Shown here: in pieces, positions 1-8,623 of the stretch
How the letters are laid out: each line of letters begins with the position of its first letter
How positions within the stretch are numbered: position 1 is the first letter of the stretch
Assembly: GCA_036961355.1 (NCBI GenBank)
Contig: JBALVL010000011.1
Span: forward strand, 58,139-122,138
Reading direction: 5' to 3'
Source of the DNA: Motiliproteus sp036961355
GTDB taxonomy: Bacteria; Pseudomonadota; Gammaproteobacteria; Pseudomonadales; Balneatricaceae
DNA length: 64,000 nt
The notes under the pieces: generated by a model
Database searches by the model: none
The model's input: the letters and a program-made list of their open reading frames with translations, nothing else
What the model was told of the DNA's origin: nothing
Translations under genes and position numbers: made by a program

Positions 1-1
1 G

Positions 2-622
2 GCTTCCGGTCGCCGATATGACAAACAAGGGGACCTGTTTTACGATCAGATCTCGGCGTTCCATAAGTCGGTACGTGGCTCCTCGGCAGATGGTGCGCTG
101 TATTGGTACGCAAGGATGATCGACGGTGGTTGCGATCCACTTTATGTGGCGCGTCGCCTGGTAGCTATCGCCTCGGAAGATATCGGTAATGCCGATCCGA
201 GGGCATTGCAGATCACGCTAAATGCCTGGGATGCTTTTACCCGGTTGGGGCCTGCCGAAGGCAATAGGGCGATTGCTCATGCGGCGGTTTATTGCGCTTG
301 CGCGCCAAAATCAAATGCAGTTTATCGTGCTTTTAACCAGGCGATGGCCGATGTTGGCAACGATCCCTCATACGAAGTCCCCGTCCATCTGCGTAACGCG
401 CCTACCTCGCTAATGAAGGATCTGGGTTACGGTGAAGAGTACCGATATGCGCACGAAGAACCCAATGCCTTTGCCGCGGGAGAGAATTATCTGCCCGAGG
501 CAATTCATGAGCGTCGGTATTATCAACCTGAGGATCGTGGGCTGGAGCAAAAAATAAGCGACAAGCTTGAGCGTCTGAGGCAGCTGGACAAGGACAGTGA
601 TCGCCGTCGTTATCGATCGTGA
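2..622 (+). CDS. rarA: RarA/MgsA AAA+ ATPase, C-terminal part (5' end outside window)
   Basis: The reading frame is open from base 2 and ends at a TGA at 620-622, so only about 206 C-terminal residues are present. The stretch YDKQGDLFYDQISAFHKSVR, followed by ALYWYARM and ASEDIGNADP, is the hallmark of the RarA (MgsA) C-terminal region, which forms the tetramerisation part of this replication-associated recombination ATPase. RarA acts at stalled replication forks and is related to clamp-loader subunits. The AAA+ ATPase domain lies upstream of the window. An internal ATG at 116 is not the start, because conserved residues precede it. It sits upstream of crcB and serS in the same direction, an order common in gammaproteobacteria. 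Confidence 0.95.
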   Translation, partial: ASGRRYDKQGDLFYDQISAFHKSVRGSSADGALYWYARMIDGGCDPLYVARRLVAIASEDIGNADPRALQITLNAWDAFTRLGPAEGNRAIAHAAVYCACAPKSNAVYRAFNQAMADVGNDPSYEVPVHLRNAPTSLMKDLGYGEEYRYAHEEPNAFAAGENYLPEAIHERRYYQPEDRGLEQKISDKLERLRQLDKDSDRRRYRS

Positions 623-737
623 ATTCAATCATACGGGCAGGTGGCGCTAAACCTGCTGGCATAGCTGGCGATAGCGGAAAAACCACACGCGTAGTGATGG
701 TTTTTAATTATACGGATAATCAAGGAGAGGGGACGAA

Positions 738-1115
738 ATGCTGCCATTACTGATGGTTGCGCTGGGGGGGGCTTGTGGTGCGATGGCGCGCTACTGGGTC
801 AGCGGCTTTGTGGTGAATAATACCAGTCATTATCTACCGTTGGGGACGCTAACTGTCAACGTGGTCGGTTCGATGCTGATGGGGGTTTGTTTTGTTGTGA
901 TTATGGAAAAAGCTCAACTGCCTCCGGTCACTCGACAGCTTCTAATGGTAGGATTTCTTGGTGCATTTACCACCTTCTCGACCTTCTCGCTTGAAACCCT
1001 GACGATGATTCAGCAAGGACATATCATGTCCGCGCTGATTTATATATCATTGAGCGTTTTATGCTGTATCGCCGCGCTGGCGGCGGGTTTGTGGTTTGCC
1101 CGTGTGTGGGTTTGA
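738..1115 (+). CDS. crcB: Fluoride exporter CrcB/Fluc
   Basis: A 125-residue, four-helix membrane protein of the Fluc family, which forms dual-topology dimers that let fluoride leave the cell. Family marks are GGACGAMARY (residues 10-19), TLTVNVVGS with the pore asparagine N41, and GFLGAFTTFSTFS (72-84) carrying the phenylalanine and threonine track. A good ribosome site (AAGGAGAGG) lies just before the ATG. It follows rarA by 115 bp and precedes serS by 47 bp, so co-transcription with serS is possible. I looked for a fluoride riboswitch in the leader and did not see the conserved core. Confidence 0.95.
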   Translation: MLPLLMVALGGACGAMARYWVSGFVVNNTSHYLPLGTLTVNVVGSMLMGVCFVVIMEKAQLPPVTRQLLMVGFLGAFTTFSTFSLETLTMIQQGHIMSALIYISLSVLCCIAALAAGLWFARVWV

Positions 1116-1162
1116 TCCCCGTAATCGTTAATTTCACCTGATATAAAAGGCCGTCCTGACCG

Positions 1163-2431
1163 ATGCTCGATCCGAAACTTCTCCGTAGCGACTTAGACGC
1201 TACCGTCCAGAAACTGACCGTTAAAGGTTACCAGTTTGATAGCAGCCGTTTTAATGAGCTGGAAAGCGCCCGCAAGGAGCTGCAATCGTCCACCGAAAAA
1301 CTGCAGTCTGAGCGTAAAACGCAGGCAGCGATGATCGGTAAGGCCGCCAAGGCGGGTGAAGATATCGCACCTTATAAAGCCGAAGGCGAGCGGATCAAGC
1401 AGCAACTTGAGGGGTTAGCCGGAAAATACAAGCAGGTTCAGGAACAGCTCGACGAGCTGTTGATGGGTGTTCCCAATATCCCTGATTCCTCGGTCCCTGC
1501 CGGTAGCTCCGAAGATGATAATGTCGAAGTCAGTGTTTGGGGCGAACCTACCCAGTTTGATTTCACGCCTAAAGACCATGTTGATCTTGGCGTGGGCAAG
1601 GGGCTTGATTTTGAAACCGCCGCCAAGATCACAGGGTCGCGTTTTGCCGTAATGAGTGGCAACCTGGCGCGGCTGCATCGTGCTCTGACGCAGTTTATGC
1701 TCGATGTGCAGACCCGCGAGCATGGTTATCTAGAAGTTTATGTTCCTTATCTGGTTAATGCCGACAGCCTGCGTGGCACCGGTCAATTGCCTAAATTTGA
1801 AGAAGACCTGTTTAAAGTGCCGGGCGATAACGATTTTTACTTGATCCCGACCGCCGAAGTGCCAGTCACCAATATCGCGCGTGATCGTATCTTCGAAGCC
1901 AAAGAGTTGCCTTGCCGTTTCACCAGTCACACTCCGTGCTTCCGTAGTGAAGCCGGTAGTTATGGCCGGGATACCCGGGGCATGATCCGCCAGCATCAAT
2001 TTGAAAAAGTTGAGATGGTGCAGATGGTCGAACCGTCCACCTCATCAGAGGCGCTGGAACAGTTAACAGGCCACGCGGAAGCGATTCTACAGAAACTAGA
2101 ACTGCCGTATCGCAAAGTGATCCTATGCGGCGGTGATCTGGGCTTTTCAGCCGTTAAGACTTACGATCTGGAGGTCTGGTTGCCGGGGCAGCAGAAGTAC
2201 CGCGAAATCTCGTCCTGCAGCAATATGGGCGATTTCCAGGCACGGCGGATGCAGGCTCGCTGGCGTAACCCCGCAACCGGTAAACCCGAGTTGCTACATA
2301 CCCTAAATGGCTCGGGCTTAGCCGTCGGCCGTACCTTGGTCGCTGTACTGGAAAATTATCAAACCGCCGACGGTAGAGTCACGATTCCTGCGGCATTGTT
2401 GCCGTATATGGGTGGAGTTACCGAGCTGTGA
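1163..2431 (+). CDS. serS: Seryl-tRNA synthetase
   Basis: A 422-residue class II aminoacyl-tRNA synthetase of normal SerRS length. It charges tRNA-Ser, and tRNA-Sec where present, in the cytoplasm. Residues 1-105 form the long charged coiled-coil arm that grips the tRNA variable loop. The catalytic core shows the serine-binding TAEVP (230-234), motif 2 around PCFRSEAGSYGRDTRG (258-273) and motif 3 at NGSGLAVGRTLVAVLENYQ near the C-terminus. The start MLDPKLLRSD is the typical family N-terminus. A strong hairpin terminator follows the stop, closing the crcB-serS unit. Confidence 0.98.
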   Translation: MLDPKLLRSDLDATVQKLTVKGYQFDSSRFNELESARKELQSSTEKLQSERKTQAAMIGKAAKAGEDIAPYKAEGERIKQQLEGLAGKYKQVQEQLDELLMGVPNIPDSSVPAGSSEDDNVEVSVWGEPTQFDFTPKDHVDLGVGKGLDFETAAKITGSRFAVMSGNLARLHRALTQFMLDVQTREHGYLEVYVPYLVNADSLRGTGQLPKFEEDLFKVPGDNDFYLIPTAEVPVTNIARDRIFEAKELPCRFTSHTPCFRSEAGSYGRDTRGMIRQHQFEKVEMVQMVEPSTSSEALEQLTGHAEAILQKLELPYRKVILCGGDLGFSAVKTYDLEVWLPGQQKYREISSCSNMGDFQARRMQARWRNPATGKPELLHTLNGSGLAVGRTLVAVLENYQTADGRVTIPAALLPYMGGVTEL

Positions 2432-2458
2432 CAACTCGATTATAACGGCGAAGATTAA

Positions 2459-2491
2459 CGGCTAGCTGCGTTTACGCAGTTAGCCGTTTTA
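2459..2491 (+). terminator. Rho-independent terminator after serS
   Basis: A hairpin with arms CGGCTAGCTGCG and CGCAGTTAGCCG around a TTTA loop, followed by TTTTA. It lies 28 bp after the serS stop. Confidence 0.85.
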
Positions 2492-2666
2492 GTATATGCG
2501 ATATGTCTAACAATTTGTTTTTCCTTATGATAATTGTTGATTATTGGCAATAGTGTTCATTAAGCGATTACACCGTGCTACTGTTGAGTTTTGGGCACCG
2601 GCGTGACTGTCGTGGCGTGGATAACACAGGTGGCTTCCCCCCAGCGGGTTAACGAAGAGATCATCA

Positions 2667-3473
2667 ATGAAATATCTGGCTCTATTGCCGTTGCTGTTCG
2701 CACTTAACGCACCTGTACAGGCTGATTTTTACGAAGGCCTTGAGGCGTACGAGCGTGGCGACCATGCTACGGCGCTGAAGCTATGGCGATCATTGGCGAT
2801 ACAGGGGAATGCCAGTGCTCAGTACGATCTCGGATTGGTTTACTTGTCAGGCGCCGGGCTTGCAAAAGATCCGGTTAAAGCCTCCTACTGGTTTCGTAAA
2901 TCAGCCGACCAAAGTTTGCCGCGTGCACAGTCGATGTTGGGTACTATGTTTGAGCAGGGTTACGGCGTTGCTAAAAATTATCAGATAGCCGCTTCCCTGT
3001 ACCATAAGGCGTCGCAGGAGGGAGACCCACTGGGGCAATATCGTCTGGGTATGCTTTATAAGGACGGTAAAGGTGTTGCAAGGGACCTCTCACAAGCCGT
3101 CCTATGGTTACGTCACTCCTCAGAGCGCGGCTTAGCACCGGCACAGCATAATCTAGGGGTGATGTACTACCGGGGGTTAGGTGTGCCAAGGCGCTATAAA
3201 GAGGCGCTGAAATGGCACTCACGTGCTGCCGAGCAGGGCAACGTTGACTCGATTATTACGCTGGGCTTGATGAACTTTAAAGGCGAAGGCGTCGAGAAGG
3301 ACTTCAAACAGGCTTACAGTTGGTGGAGTATCGCTGTAGCGGCTGGTGATGAGCAATCGATCAATGCTCGTGAAGCGGTAGCTGCGATGTTAACGAAATC
3401 TGATCTGGCTGATGCTAAGCGTATTGCTGACGAACGGCTAAAAAGAATTTTCCCAGATAAGCCCGAAGGATAG
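2667..3473 (+). CDS. Secreted Sel1-repeat (TPR-like) protein
   Basis: A 268-residue protein with a signal peptide (MKYLALLPLLFALNAPVQA, cleavage likely near residue 19) and about six Sel1-like repeats. The repeats show the usual A-x-x-x-L-G-x-x-Y-x-x-G-x-G-V-x-x-D pattern, for example QYDLGLVYLSGAG, QSMLGTMFEQGYG and HNLGVMYYRGLG. Sel1 repeats form alpha-solenoids for protein contacts, and secreted members often act in envelope or signalling roles. The specific role is unknown. It appears monocistronic, between the serS terminator and a convergent antiporter gene. Confidence 0.85.
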   Translation: MKYLALLPLLFALNAPVQADFYEGLEAYERGDHATALKLWRSLAIQGNASAQYDLGLVYLSGAGLAKDPVKASYWFRKSADQSLPRAQSMLGTMFEQGYGVAKNYQIAASLYHKASQEGDPLGQYRLGMLYKDGKGVARDLSQAVLWLRHSSERGLAPAQHNLGVMYYRGLGVPRRYKEALKWHSRAAEQGNVDSIITLGLMNFKGEGVEKDFKQAYSWWSIAVAAGDEQSINAREAVAAMLTKSDLADAKRIADERLKRIFPDKPEG

Positions 3474-3657
3474 GGTGTATTCAACCGCGTAGATAGTGTT
3501 TCTTCGTGTCCAAAATGTAGTGCTTTCTGCTCCAGCCTTTTTTATCGCCTCTCTAAACGCTTCCCCTTTTCAAGGGTCACCCCGTTCGGTTCAGCCTGCG
3601 GATTAGTCTGCATGCGTTTGATGTTACGACGGTTCGATTAACCGTCTTCGTACTTTA

Positions 3658-4824
3658 CTAATCGCGCCGCAGCTTATCTGTCACCGCAATGGGTGTGGGG
3701 AAGTTGAATACGACGATGTACGAGGACACCAGGAAGGTCAGGATAGCCGTTGCCTGAATCAAATGTGAGGCTTCTTGGCCAATCAGCAGCGTACTGGTCG
3801 CCAAGTAGGCGATCAGCAACGAGAATTCGCTGGTTTGTCCTAATCTGAATCCTACCTCCCACCCCATCTGTTTACTCTCACTAATCCCCTGCAGTAATAG
3901 CCGAAACGTTGCGGGTTTAAGCGCCAATACCAAGGCCGCCAAAATTGTTGCCGGAATGATGACATCGTCGAGCAGGGTTAGATTAAAACTGGCGCCGATC
4001 GAGAAGAAAAACAAAATGAGAAAAAAGTCCCTCAATGGTTTCAGGCTCTCGGCAATATATTGCGAGATAGGGCTGGTGGCTAAGCTGACTCCGGCGATGA
4101 ACGCCCCAATCTCGGCCGATAAACCGATTGCGTGAGCGGCTTCGGCAAAGCCCAGGCACCAACCTATCGCCAGTAGGAATATATACTCGTGAAAACGATC
4201 GAAACGCTGGATCAGTTTTAACAGGATGTACTTAACAAATAGGAATGCCGAGCCTATCAATAGAGGGAAGGCCAGTAAGGTTTTGATATAGGTCATCGGG
4301 CCGACGTCGTCCGATGCCGTGCTGTTAATTGCCAGCAACGCGATGATCGCGATCACGTCTTGCAGCAGCAGCAAACCTACCACCAATTCCCCTATATGTT
4401 TGTGGTGTAATACCGTTGTTGGCAGAAGTTTAATCCCGATAATAGTGCTGGAGAACATCACCGAGATGCCGATGATCACACACTCGGTTTCGGTATAGCC
4501 GAACGCTTTGCCGGTGCCGTAGCCGATCGCAGCAAACACTACCGAACTCAGCACCGCCACCAGAGTGGCTTTTTTCAGCATATGGAACAGGTGGCTAGGT
4601 TGCATGTCGAGCCCGAGCAGGAACAGTAGGAAAATGATGCCGATCTCGGCGATATCGGATAACAAGCTGGTATCTGACACCATCCCTGCGCCATACGGCC
4701 CCAGTATCGCCCCCAGGACAATATAGGCCACCAGTAACGGCTGACGAGTGTAGAGTGCCAGAGACGCAACAACGGCGGCGCCGGTAAAAATCAGAAAAAA
4801 CGAGAAGACTAACGATTGTTCCAT
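3658..4824 (-). CDS. CPA2-family cation:proton antiporter (KefB/YbaL-like membrane domain)
   Basis: A 388-residue integral membrane protein with about 12 hydrophobic segments. QPLLVAYIVLGAILGPYG, the DIAEIGIIFLLFLLGLD stretch and GLSAEIGAFIAGVSLA are typical of the Na+/H+ exchanger domain of CPA2 transporters (KefB, KefC, YbaL). The cytosolic RCK/TrkA-N domain found in KefB/KefC is absent, so it is a short form ending soon after the membrane part. The ion specificity (K+ or Na+) cannot be told from sequence. It is a single gene, convergent with the Sel1 gene; ATG start. Confidence 0.85.
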   Translation of the reverse strand: MEQSLVFSFFLIFTGAAVVASLALYTRQPLLVAYIVLGAILGPYGAGMVSDTSLLSDIAEIGIIFLLFLLGLDMQPSHLFHMLKKATLVAVLSSVVFAAIGYGTGKAFGYTETECVIIGISVMFSSTIIGIKLLPTTVLHHKHIGELVVGLLLLQDVIAIIALLAINSTASDDVGPMTYIKTLLAFPLLIGSAFLFVKYILLKLIQRFDRFHEYIFLLAIGWCLGFAEAAHAIGLSAEIGAFIAGVSLATSPISQYIAESLKPLRDFFLILFFFSIGASFNLTLLDDVIIPATILAALVLALKPATFRLLLQGISESKQMGWEVGFRLGQTSEFSLLIAYLATSTLLIGQEASHLIQATAILTFLVSSYIVVFNFPTPIAVTDKLRRD

Positions 4825-5096
4825 CGATACAAAGCCTGATGCCGGAGATAGTTATAGGTCGCGGGTAGTGATTGGTTGCTAATACTTAACAGGTACAACT
4901 GCGTGACACTCGGTCTGTTATGGCATTTCATTAAATAAGATAACGCAATAACACCGCAACGGCTAACTGCAATAGCAATCCTAACGCTATTAAGCGACCG
5001 GTTTGTTAATTGTTTGATTACAACGAGTTGATGGTTCTACGCTTTTTTGTAGCCAGTTTCCCGCTAGGGCCGGATGATCCGTTTGCCTATCGCACC

Positions 5097-6443
5097 CTAT
5101 AACCTGATCTTGCTCCAGCGCTGAGTCGACCACAGATAACCAAAGATGATCGATGACAGGGCCCGGTAAAGCAGTTGAACCAGCCAGATAGCGGTTAACC
5201 CGCCGCCCAAATAGGGGCCAACAAACCATGCCAGAGGTAGATAGAATCCCCACTGCCCTAAGGTAGTAACCCAAAGTACAGTACGGTTGGCACCGGCACC
5301 TAGCATAGCCTGGGTGAAGACGATCGCGGCCACATCGACACAGATCGCCAGGCAGGCGATACGCAAAGGTAGCCGGGCTTGTTCGATCAACGCGGGATCG
5401 TGCAAAAACAGGTTTAACAGCAGATCAGGAAATAGCCACAACGGCAGGCTCAACAACAGCAGTATCACCAGCGCCACTTTAACGGTATCTGTTCCCCATT
5501 GGCGTGCCTGATCCGGTTGTTGTTGACCTAATGCATGGCTTACTAGGGTGGTGGCAGCCATCCCCAGACCTACCGCAGGTAGTATCAAAAACAGCGACAG
5601 ATGGGTGAGCACATGCGCAATTGCCAACTCGAGATTACCGAGTTGAGCAATGATCCAAAACAGCACCGCGACACTGGCCGCAAATACAAACTGTTGTAAT
5701 GAATTGGGCAGAGACAAGCGCAATAACGAACGGAACGTTTGACGATCGGGGAGGCGACCGAGAAAACCGCGTGACCTAGCCTGACGGTACGTTAAAAGCG
5801 CATAGAGTAACGTGCCGAGCCACAGCGACAATGCGGTTCCGAGGCCTGCACCTGCCGCGCCCATCTGTGGCAAACCGAAAGCGCCGAAGATTAAGCCGTA
5901 GCTGATAATGATGTTACCCACATGAACGACTAGCAGAATTTGTAGATAAACTAGCGATCGGTTGACCCCGTTCCAGTAACCGCGAAACGACAGATTAAAA
6001 CCGACTGCCGCGATTGCTAAAACCCGATAGTCAAAATAGGGAACGGCTATCGACATTAGCTGTTGATCACTGCTGATCAAGCGGATAATATCGCTTGAAA
6101 AAAATAGGCAGAGCAGAGTCAGCGGCAAACTGATAACGATAGCTAGAATGAGGCCAGCATTTAGCGGCTCGGCTTTTTCGTTAATCCGCCCTTGACCATT
6201 GCGACGGGCCACCATCGCCTGAACGCCGGAAGATAAGCCCATGATCAGGGCTATCGCCATAAAGTTGGCATAACCGCCAACGCCAACTCCTGCTAGAGCT
6301 TCTCCACCGAGCGATCCAACCATGGCCATGTCGACCAGGTTGATCAAGCTCTGTGAGAGCATGCCGCCGATGATAGGTAATCCTAGCGACAAAATTTGCT
6401 GCAAGCGCTGTTGGGGAATCGGTTTTATCAGGAAGTTTGGCAA
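5097..6443 (-). CDS. MATE-family efflux transporter
   Basis: A 448-residue, 12-helix multidrug and toxic compound extrusion transporter. The N-terminal half begins LSLGLPIIGGMLSQSLINLVDMAMVG, typical of the NorM/DinF class, and a matching segment opens the second half (NSLQQFVFAAS). MATE pumps use a Na+ or H+ gradient to export cationic drugs or metabolites; the substrate here is unknown. The start is a TTG at 6443 with no clear ribosome site, so the exact N-terminus is uncertain. The gene is divergent from nfuA. Confidence 0.88.
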   Translation of the reverse strand: MPNFLIKPIPQQRLQQILSLGLPIIGGMLSQSLINLVDMAMVGSLGGEALAGVGVGGYANFMAIALIMGLSSGVQAMVARRNGQGRINEKAEPLNAGLILAIVISLPLTLLCLFFSSDIIRLISSDQQLMSIAVPYFDYRVLAIAAVGFNLSFRGYWNGVNRSLVYLQILLVVHVGNIIISYGLIFGAFGLPQMGAAGAGLGTALSLWLGTLLYALLTYRQARSRGFLGRLPDRQTFRSLLRLSLPNSLQQFVFAASVAVLFWIIAQLGNLELAIAHVLTHLSLFLILPAVGLGMAATTLVSHALGQQQPDQARQWGTDTVKVALVILLLLSLPLWLFPDLLLNLFLHDPALIEQARLPLRIACLAICVDVAAIVFTQAMLGAGANRTVLWVTTLGQWGFYLPLAWFVGPYLGGGLTAIWLVQLLYRALSSIIFGYLWSTQRWSKIRL

Positions 6444-6636
6444 TGTTTGGGTAGCCGCTCAGGCGGTGTAAACAGGTTCGATGACGTGATTAATTGTCAG
6501 GATAAACAACACGGCGCCATTCTAACAGATTCATCCTGACAGATCTGATCGATAATGATTGACTAAAAAAGTAGGTTACAACTAAGCGGTGTAAGCTTAG
6601 AATGTGATAAATGTTAATTCAGTGGTAGTTAATTTA

Positions 6637-7239
6637 ATGCAAAAATTTGACGTAACCATTACCGAAAGCGCTCAGGAGTATTTGGGAGAGCTTCTTTCTA
6701 AGCAAAGTGTTGAGGGCATCGGGGTTCGGATTTTCATCACCCAGCCCGGTACTCCTTACGCAGAAACTTGCTTGGCTTACTGTCGCCCTGAAGAGATTCA
6801 AGAAGACGACGAAGTGATGCCGCTTGAGCCGTTCAAAGTTTATCTGGAACCGAACAGTCTTCCGTATTTGGTCGAATCCGTGGTCGACTATTCCGCCGAT
6901 CGCATGGGTGGACAACTGACGATCAAGGCACCCAATGCCAAAGTGCCTAAAGTCACCGCCGATAGCCCGATGGAAGAGCAGATTAATTATGTGCTGTTCA
7001 ATGATATCAACCCGGGGCTGGCATCACACGGTGGCCAGGTTTCGTTGGTTGAGGTGGTTAAAGAGGAGCGTGGTGATATCGCTGTTCTCAAATTTGGCGG
7101 CGGATGCCAAGGTTGTAGCGCTGTCGATATGACCCTTAAAGATGGGGTTGAAGCGACCTTGATTGAGAAGATCGAAGGGCTGGTTGCTGTGCGAGATGAG
7201 ACCGATCATTCTGTTACAGATAATGCTTATTATCAGTAG
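6637..7239 (+). CDS. nfuA: Fe-S biogenesis protein NfuA
   Basis: A 200-residue protein with an N-terminal degenerate A-type carrier domain (residues 5-100, with PGTPYAETC and LTIKAPNAK) and a C-terminal Nfu domain. The Nfu domain carries GGGCQGCS, with C157 and C160 binding the bridging [4Fe-4S] cluster. NfuA delivers clusters to apo-enzymes under oxidative or iron stress. I chose the ATG at 6637 because MQKFDVTITESAQ matches the family N-terminus; a GTG at 6604 would add 11 residues. Neither has a clear ribosome site. A bidirectional terminator separates it from the convergent DAHP synthase gene. Confidence 0.95.
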   Translation: MQKFDVTITESAQEYLGELLSKQSVEGIGVRIFITQPGTPYAETCLAYCRPEEIQEDDEVMPLEPFKVYLEPNSLPYLVESVVDYSADRMGGQLTIKAPNAKVPKVTADSPMEEQINYVLFNDINPGLASHGGQVSLVEVVKEERGDIAVLKFGGGCQGCSAVDMTLKDGVEATLIEKIEGLVAVRDETDHSVTDNAYYQ

Positions 7240-7292
7240 CTTATAGAGTTATTGTTATGTCATTTCTTTCATAGAGGTGACATGATAGAATC

Positions 7293-7321
7293 AAAAAAGG
7301 CTCCCTAAGGGAGCCTTTTTT
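7293..7321. terminator. Bidirectional terminator between nfuA and the DAHP synthase gene
   Basis: Perfect hairpin GGCTCCC-taa-GGGAGCC flanked by an A-run on the left and a T-run on the right, so it can end transcription from both convergent genes. Confidence 0.9.
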
Positions 7322-7360
7322 ATGGCCGCTATTTGGAACTCGCGGCCGGGATGCCTAGCA

Positions 7361-8431
7361 TTACCGACGCGCCGGTAGTACCGTTTTAAGTTTATCGGCC
7401 ATCTGTCGCAGTGAGGTCTCAGTGGTTTCCCAATCGATACAGGCATCGGTGACCGAAACGCCATATTTGAGCTGGCTCAGATCTGCCGGAATCGACTGAT
7501 TACCGAATTCCAGATTACTCTCGATCATCAGGCCGACAATGGTGTTGTTCCCCTCGAGGATCTGGTTAGCGGCATTATCCATCACCAGCGGCTGCAGGTT
7601 GGCGTCTTTGTTGGAGTTGGCGTGGCTGCAGTCGATCATGATGTTGGTACTGATGCCGGCTTTCTCCAGTGCTTGTTCGCACAACTGTACATTAACTGAA
7701 TCGTAGTTAGGCTTGCCGCCGCCCCCACGCAACACAACGTGACCGTACTGGTTGCCCTGAGTCTTAATAACCGAAATCTGACCGTCACCGTTCATACCGA
7801 GAAAACTGTGCGAGTGCTCGACCGATTGCAACGCATTGATCGCAACCGTTAAGCCACCGTCGGTGCCGTTCTTAAAGCCAACGGCACAAGAGAGTCCGCT
7901 GGCCATCTCGCGGTGGGTTTGGGACTCGGTGGTACGGGCGCCGATCGCAGACCAGGCGATCAAGTCTTGCATGTATTGCGGTGATACTGGATCAAGAGCT
8001 TCAGTCGACAGGGGCAGCCCAATGTCTGCTAGGTCTATCAACAGCTGACGTCCAATGTGCAGTCCCTCTTCGATCTCAAACGAATCGTTCATGTGTGGAT
8101 CGTTGATCAATCCTTTCCAGCCGACCGTTGTACGTGGCTTTTCAAAATAGACCCGCATCACGATATAGAGCGTATCTTTAAGTTCGTCAGCCAGTACTTT
8201 GAGACGGCGACCGTATTCCAGTGCCGCTTTCGGGTCGTGGATAGAGCAGGGGCCGACAACCAGAAACAGGCGATGATCTTTGCCGTCGAGGATATTGCGA
8301 ATCACTTCACGGCCTTCGAGTACCGAGCGACGGGCATCGTTGGTTAGCGGCACCTCTTTTTTGAGTTGCTCGGGAGTGATCAGGACAGATTGTGAAGCAA
8401 CGTTTAGGTCATCAACGCGAAGATCGGTCAT
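7361..8431 (-). CDS. aroG: 3-deoxy-7-phosphoheptulonate (DAHP) synthase, class I
   Basis: A 356-residue cytoplasmic enzyme that condenses phosphoenolpyruvate and erythrose 4-phosphate, the first step of aromatic amino acid synthesis. Class I (AroF/G/H) marks are LVVGPCSIHDP, the metal- and PEP-binding RVYFEKPRTTVGWKG, LRGGGGKPNYD and MIDCSHANS. Length matches the E. coli isoenzymes (350-356 residues). Whether it is Tyr-, Phe- or Trp-sensitive was not resolved, so the symbol is a family label. ATG start with AGGAACC eight bases upstream. Single gene with its own upstream region of about 190 bp. Confidence 0.93.
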   Translation of the reverse strand: MTDLRVDDLNVASQSVLITPEQLKKEVPLTNDARRSVLEGREVIRNILDGKDHRLFLVVGPCSIHDPKAALEYGRRLKVLADELKDTLYIVMRVYFEKPRTTVGWKGLINDPHMNDSFEIEEGLHIGRQLLIDLADIGLPLSTEALDPVSPQYMQDLIAWSAIGARTTESQTHREMASGLSCAVGFKNGTDGGLTVAINALQSVEHSHSFLGMNGDGQISVIKTQGNQYGHVVLRGGGGKPNYDSVNVQLCEQALEKAGISTNIMIDCSHANSNKDANLQPLVMDNAANQILEGNNTIVGLMIESNLEFGNQSIPADLSQLKYGVSVTDACIDWETTETSLRQMADKLKTVLPARR

Positions 8432-8623
8432 TACAGGTTCCTATTTACGGTTATAGCGTCCGAGACTATTGCCAGTTGAAAAAGCAAGATGAAACAGCCA
8501 CGGTGTCTTGGTCGGTGTCGTCGGTTAGTGATGTAGAGCTGTTTTTAACATATCCGGTTGCATTGCACCATTGCAAACAAGCACTTCCAGAGAAGGCAGT
8601 ACGTGTACAGATGTTGGGTTGGC

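Noticed and set aside
623..737. Fluoride riboswitch upstream of crcB
   Set aside because: The leader has GGCGATAG and AACC words, but the paired core and order of the crcB motif could not be drawn.
3628..3646. Hairpin GACGGTT-cgatt-AACCGTC as terminator between the Sel1 and antiporter genes
   Set aside because: Good stem but no T-run on either strand.
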